Source of the DNA: Paratinospora sagittata
Taxonomy: Eukaryota > Streptophyta > Magnoliopsida > Ranunculales > Menispermaceae
Reading direction: 5' to 3'
DNA: 64,000 nt
Assembly (NCBI GenBank): GCA_035771175.1
Contig: CM069607.1
Span: forward strand, 4,866,001-4,930,000
Both the position numbers and the translations under genes were made by a program. Positions 61,424-64,000 of this stretch are shown here, one piece after another (the stretch's first letter is position 1; the number at the start of each line of letters is the position of its first letter). The notes under the pieces were generated by a model that worked only from the letters and a program-made list of their open reading frames with translations, did no database searches and had not been told where the DNA came from.

Positions 61424-63050
61424 TCATACATTGTTTAGGTCCCTAATGTATACAACGATGACTGTGATATCATCTGTTTCCCTATATTTTTGTAGCCATA
61501 ACTTGTATGATTCTCCGGCAATAGCGGCACAAGCATCCCGAGGATCTCTATACCTCGCTACCTACACAGAGAGAAGAGAGTTGTAAAGAAGAAAACCAAG
61601 ACATTATCATTTAGAGATATAGGAGAAAGATAGATATATAGATAGATGCTTGGACTTGGAAGTGAGTTTTGGATTTTTGTCTCCAAATCCTCCACTCTTG
61701 AAAAGTAATATGAGTTGGGTTTTTTTATCAGGAAAGAAAACAAAACTACATGATTGTTGAATTGCTTTGGAGTCAAGTTAACAAAAAACCCAACTCAGAA
61801 AATTTGTAGGTTTGATAACTTTAACATATAAAAATAACATTAAAAAATAAGATTTGAAAAGACACTATTTAAGAAATGTAAAAGCGTAGCCTTAGTTGCA
61901 AATAAAATGAGAAAAACTCGATTAAGATGATTTAGACATATACAACAAAATTTTTTAGACATTAGAGTTAAGGTACCCCAATTACAAATAAAATGAGAAA
62001 AACTTGATTAAGGTGATTTAAACATATACCGCAACGATCTTTAGACACTTGAGTTAAGAAAAAGTAAACTATTAACAATTAACGGTAATAATAAAGACAT
62101 AAATTAAAATAAAGATATAAATTAAGAATAATAAAATTATTTGTAATTTAAATATCAACTTAAAGTTGTTTTTTTTAAATGATTTTATGTAATTAAATGT
62201 TGACTTAGCCTTTAGTAAAGTAAAATGGAAGAAGTAGATTGATGTAGTTAAAAGAAAACTTAATTGAGATAGAGTACCACAATAAAGTGACCTAGCAAAT
62301 GAACAATTAAACTGAAATATAAATCCATGTCAATATAATAATAAAACAGTTCCAAAAACAATACCATATCACCAAGTGTTTGGTTGGAGAGAAAATCAAA
62401 AACCCCATCACTACCAATCACAAAGAACTGGTGATTTGGCTTCAGCTTCACCACTGTAACCTCTGCCTCTGCAATCACTCCACTTTTCCAAGCCATTGAG
62501 TCCCCCAAACTCCTCGAAAAAGCTAACCAGGCCCATCCCCCATTTTCCTCTACATAAATCCTTGGTGGGTCCTCAATTCCATCTTCTTCTTCTCCCTCTA
62601 TTAACAACCTCTGCGACCGACTCGAACTCCTCACAATAGCACCACACTTCCTCAACCTCTCATACTCATCTTCTCTCCCCGGCTTATGATCCCTCGACAT
62701 CTCCTCCGCAACCACACGGTTCCAAATCTTCTCTCCAATCACCGCTCTCGAATCCCCCACATTCGCCACAAACAACGTGTTCCCCATCACAAGAACAGTG
62801 ATTGAAGTAGTGCCACTCGATCTATCGTCAATCTGGCTTTCGTGCAGCTCAGAATTGGTCGCTAGAATCGCAGAACTTAGGGCTTTTTCTGGGTCTTCTA
62901 CCAATTTGGGGTCGCCGGAAAGGATTTCGACGAGCCTGGTGCTGACGAAGTTGGAGCAGTCGGCGCCGAACTCGCCGTGGCCGTCGAAGACGCCGAAGAA
63001 GTGGAGATTAGGGTTGTTTTGGATGTGGGTTTTGATGCAGAGGCTGTCTT
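61424..63050 (-). pseudogene. Chimeric PP2C: PP2C-2 exon 1 joined to PP2C-1 exon 2, 5' end cut by copia LTR
   Basis: On the minus strand, PP2C-2 exon 1 (62365-63050, from codon 44/45 on, with FDGHG, VGDSRAV, SRSLGD, GSDGVFD) is followed by a hybrid intron and then PP2C-1 exon 2 (61424-61561, acceptor TGTGTAG intact). The intron changes from PP2C-2-type to PP2C-1-type near 61826-61840, so a deletion removed PP2C-2 exon 2 and PP2C-1 exon 1. Both junctions are phase 0 after Met, so splicing would give an in-frame catalytic domain. The first ~44 codons are separated by the copia insertion at 63051. An ATG inside the LTR (63079-63081) is in frame and could give a ~284-residue protein. The acidic loop is shorter than in the intact gene. 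Labelled pseudogene because of the missing 5' end. Confidence 0.8.
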
Positions 63051-63256
63051 TGTTAAGAAATGTAAATACATTAATGCACAAAATCTGGGATTTCCTTGAT
63101 TTTGTGCACTAACAACTTTTGCACAAAATCTGGGATCTCCTTGATTTTGTGCACTATGTTTGGTTTTTCCTTGTTTTTAGGATCTTAAATTAATCTCTGT
63201 TCTGTATATATATTTCTTCATTTTCAATGAATAAAACATAGAATTGAATTCTTTCA
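63051..63256 (+). repeat. 5' LTR of the copia element
   Basis: 206 bp, TGTTAAGAAATG...TTCTTTCA (TG...CA termini). It contains a duplicated GCACAAAATCTGGGAT/CCTTGATTTTGTGCAC inverted motif, and TCAATGAATAAAACATAG, typical of the end of a short plant copia LTR. The PBS TGGTATCAGAGA follows at 63257-63268. Confidence 0.8.
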
Positions 63257-63338
63257 TGGTATCAGAGATCTTTGAAAGATCAAGGTTATTCATTCTCTCT
63301 CCCTTCAATCTAGTCTGCTCAGCCAATTTTGTAGCAAC

Positions 63339-63840
63339 CGTGAACAGTGCGGCCGTGAACAGTCGCCGCCGTGAACAGTGCTTCGTGACCGGTGAGCCGT
63401 GAACGGTGCTGCCGTGAACAGTGCTGCCGTGCACAGAGCTGCCGTGAACAGTGCGGCGTGAACAGGGGCGCCGTGAACAGTGCGTGAACAGGCTGCCGTG
63501 AACAGAGCGTGAACAGTGCCGTGCACAGAGCTGCGTGAACTGGCTGCCGTGAACAGTGCGCGTGCAGCCCGTGAACAGCGCTCGTGAACAGTGCGCGTGA
63601 ACAGGGCTGTCGTGAACAGTGCGGGTGAACAGAGCTCGTGAACAGTGCGTGTGACAGTGTGACAGTGTGACGTGAACAGTGCGCCCTGAAACCGACGTGA
63701 ACAGTCACCGGCGTGAACAGTCGGCGTGAACGTCACCGGCGTGAACAGTCGGCGTGCACGTCACCGGCGTGAACAGTCACCGGATTGAACAGTCACCGGC
63801 GTGAACAGTCACCGGCGTGAACAGTCACCGGCGTGAACAG
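63339..63840. repeat. GC-rich minisatellite in the copia leader (~26 TGAACAG units)
   Basis: About 26 exact TGAACAG words with 10-17 bp spacing. The left part uses a CGTGAACAGTGCNGC-like unit; the right part (from 63698) uses a more regular 16-bp CGTGAACAGTCACCGG unit. It occupies the place where gag and protease should be. Open frames across it on the minus strand are a consequence of the period, not genes. Confidence 0.85.
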
Positions 63841-64000
63841 TCCACTCCACAACAAAATGGAGTTGCCGAACGAAAACACCGCCACCTTCTCAATGTGGCA
63901 CGAGCCTTATTATTTCAAGCTAATCTTCCTAAACATTTTTGGGGCGATGCCATCTTAGTTTCCACCTATCTCATCAACCGAACTCCCACGCCAGTGCTTA
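63841..64000 (+). pseudogene. Copia integrase fragment (rve core), truncated by window end
   Basis: Reads in frame from 63841: [18 protein letters not shown], then [17 protein letters not shown] and [11 protein letters not shown]. These are diagnostic of the last third of the Ty1/copia integrase core (the Glu of the DDE triad lies in GVAERKH). It follows the minisatellite directly, without the upstream gag, protease or integrase zinc region, so the element is internally deleted. Confidence 0.88.

Larger units (their letters stand above)
63051..64000 (+). mobile_element. Ty1/copia element, 5' part, inserted in PP2C exon
   Basis: A short LTR (63051-63256), PBS, a repeat-rich leader, and integrase coding sequence running off the window. 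It interrupts the Gln codon of the KNQDS motif of the PP2C copy. A 5-bp duplication of GTCTT would be expected beyond the 3' LTR outside the window. No gag or protease is present between the leader and integrase. Confidence 0.85.

Noticed and set aside
63177..63736. Minus-strand frames with TVHGSTVHG / FTAALFT repeats
   Set aside because: Periodic reading of the GTGAACAGT minisatellite inside a copia leader, not a gene.

Overview
The window is nuclear DNA from a flowering plant, most likely a eudicot. The evidence is many-exon genes with GT-AG introns, plant-specific gene families (a plastid-type MSRB, a plant SAC3B, an At2g20050-like PP2C), Tekay/Del-type chromovirus LTR elements, a Ty1/copia element and tRNA-derived SINEs. 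I cannot name the species.

Layout. 1-942 holds the last exon of a histidine-phosphatase (AT74-like) gene, preceded by a tandemly repeated intron. Two probable SINEs follow, each between direct repeats. 2979-5870 (-) is a three-exon methionine sulfoxide reductase B gene with a double G-box upstream. 6557-9985 is a reversed, truncated gypsy LTR with a greatly expanded internal minisatellite. From about 9983 to 29731 runs a near-perfect inverted repeat: two arms of about 9.74 kb around a 264-bp AT-rich spacer. Each arm carries a complete 13-coding-exon SAC3B gene (TREX-2 mRNA-export scaffold) and a complete two-exon PP2C gene. The two SAC3B copies are head to head across the spacer, and each is tail to tail with its PP2C copy.

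29732-63050 is a rearranged descendant of the same neighbourhood. It contains an orphan last exon of a second PP2C (PP2C-2), a decayed SAC3B 3' fragment split by an 11-kb Tekay gypsy element (TSD GATAG), a PP2C-1 pseudogene, a complete PP2C-2 gene, a foldback-like inverted-repeat element, a second 11-kb gypsy element, another copy of the SAC3B tail, and a chimeric PP2C whose 5' part is cut by a Ty1/copia insertion. That copia element runs off the window end; its leader is a GC-rich array of about 26 TGAACAG units.

How it fits together. The ancestral order appears to have been SAC3B> <PP2C-1 <PP2C-2. One event inverted and duplicated SAC3B+PP2C-1. A tandem duplication (junction 31740/31741), an LTR insertion, recombination between LTRs and deletions (45282, about 61830) then produced the downstream copies. 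The most notable features are the palindrome, its shared central promoter, and the in-phase chimeric PP2C. I see no new enzyme system.
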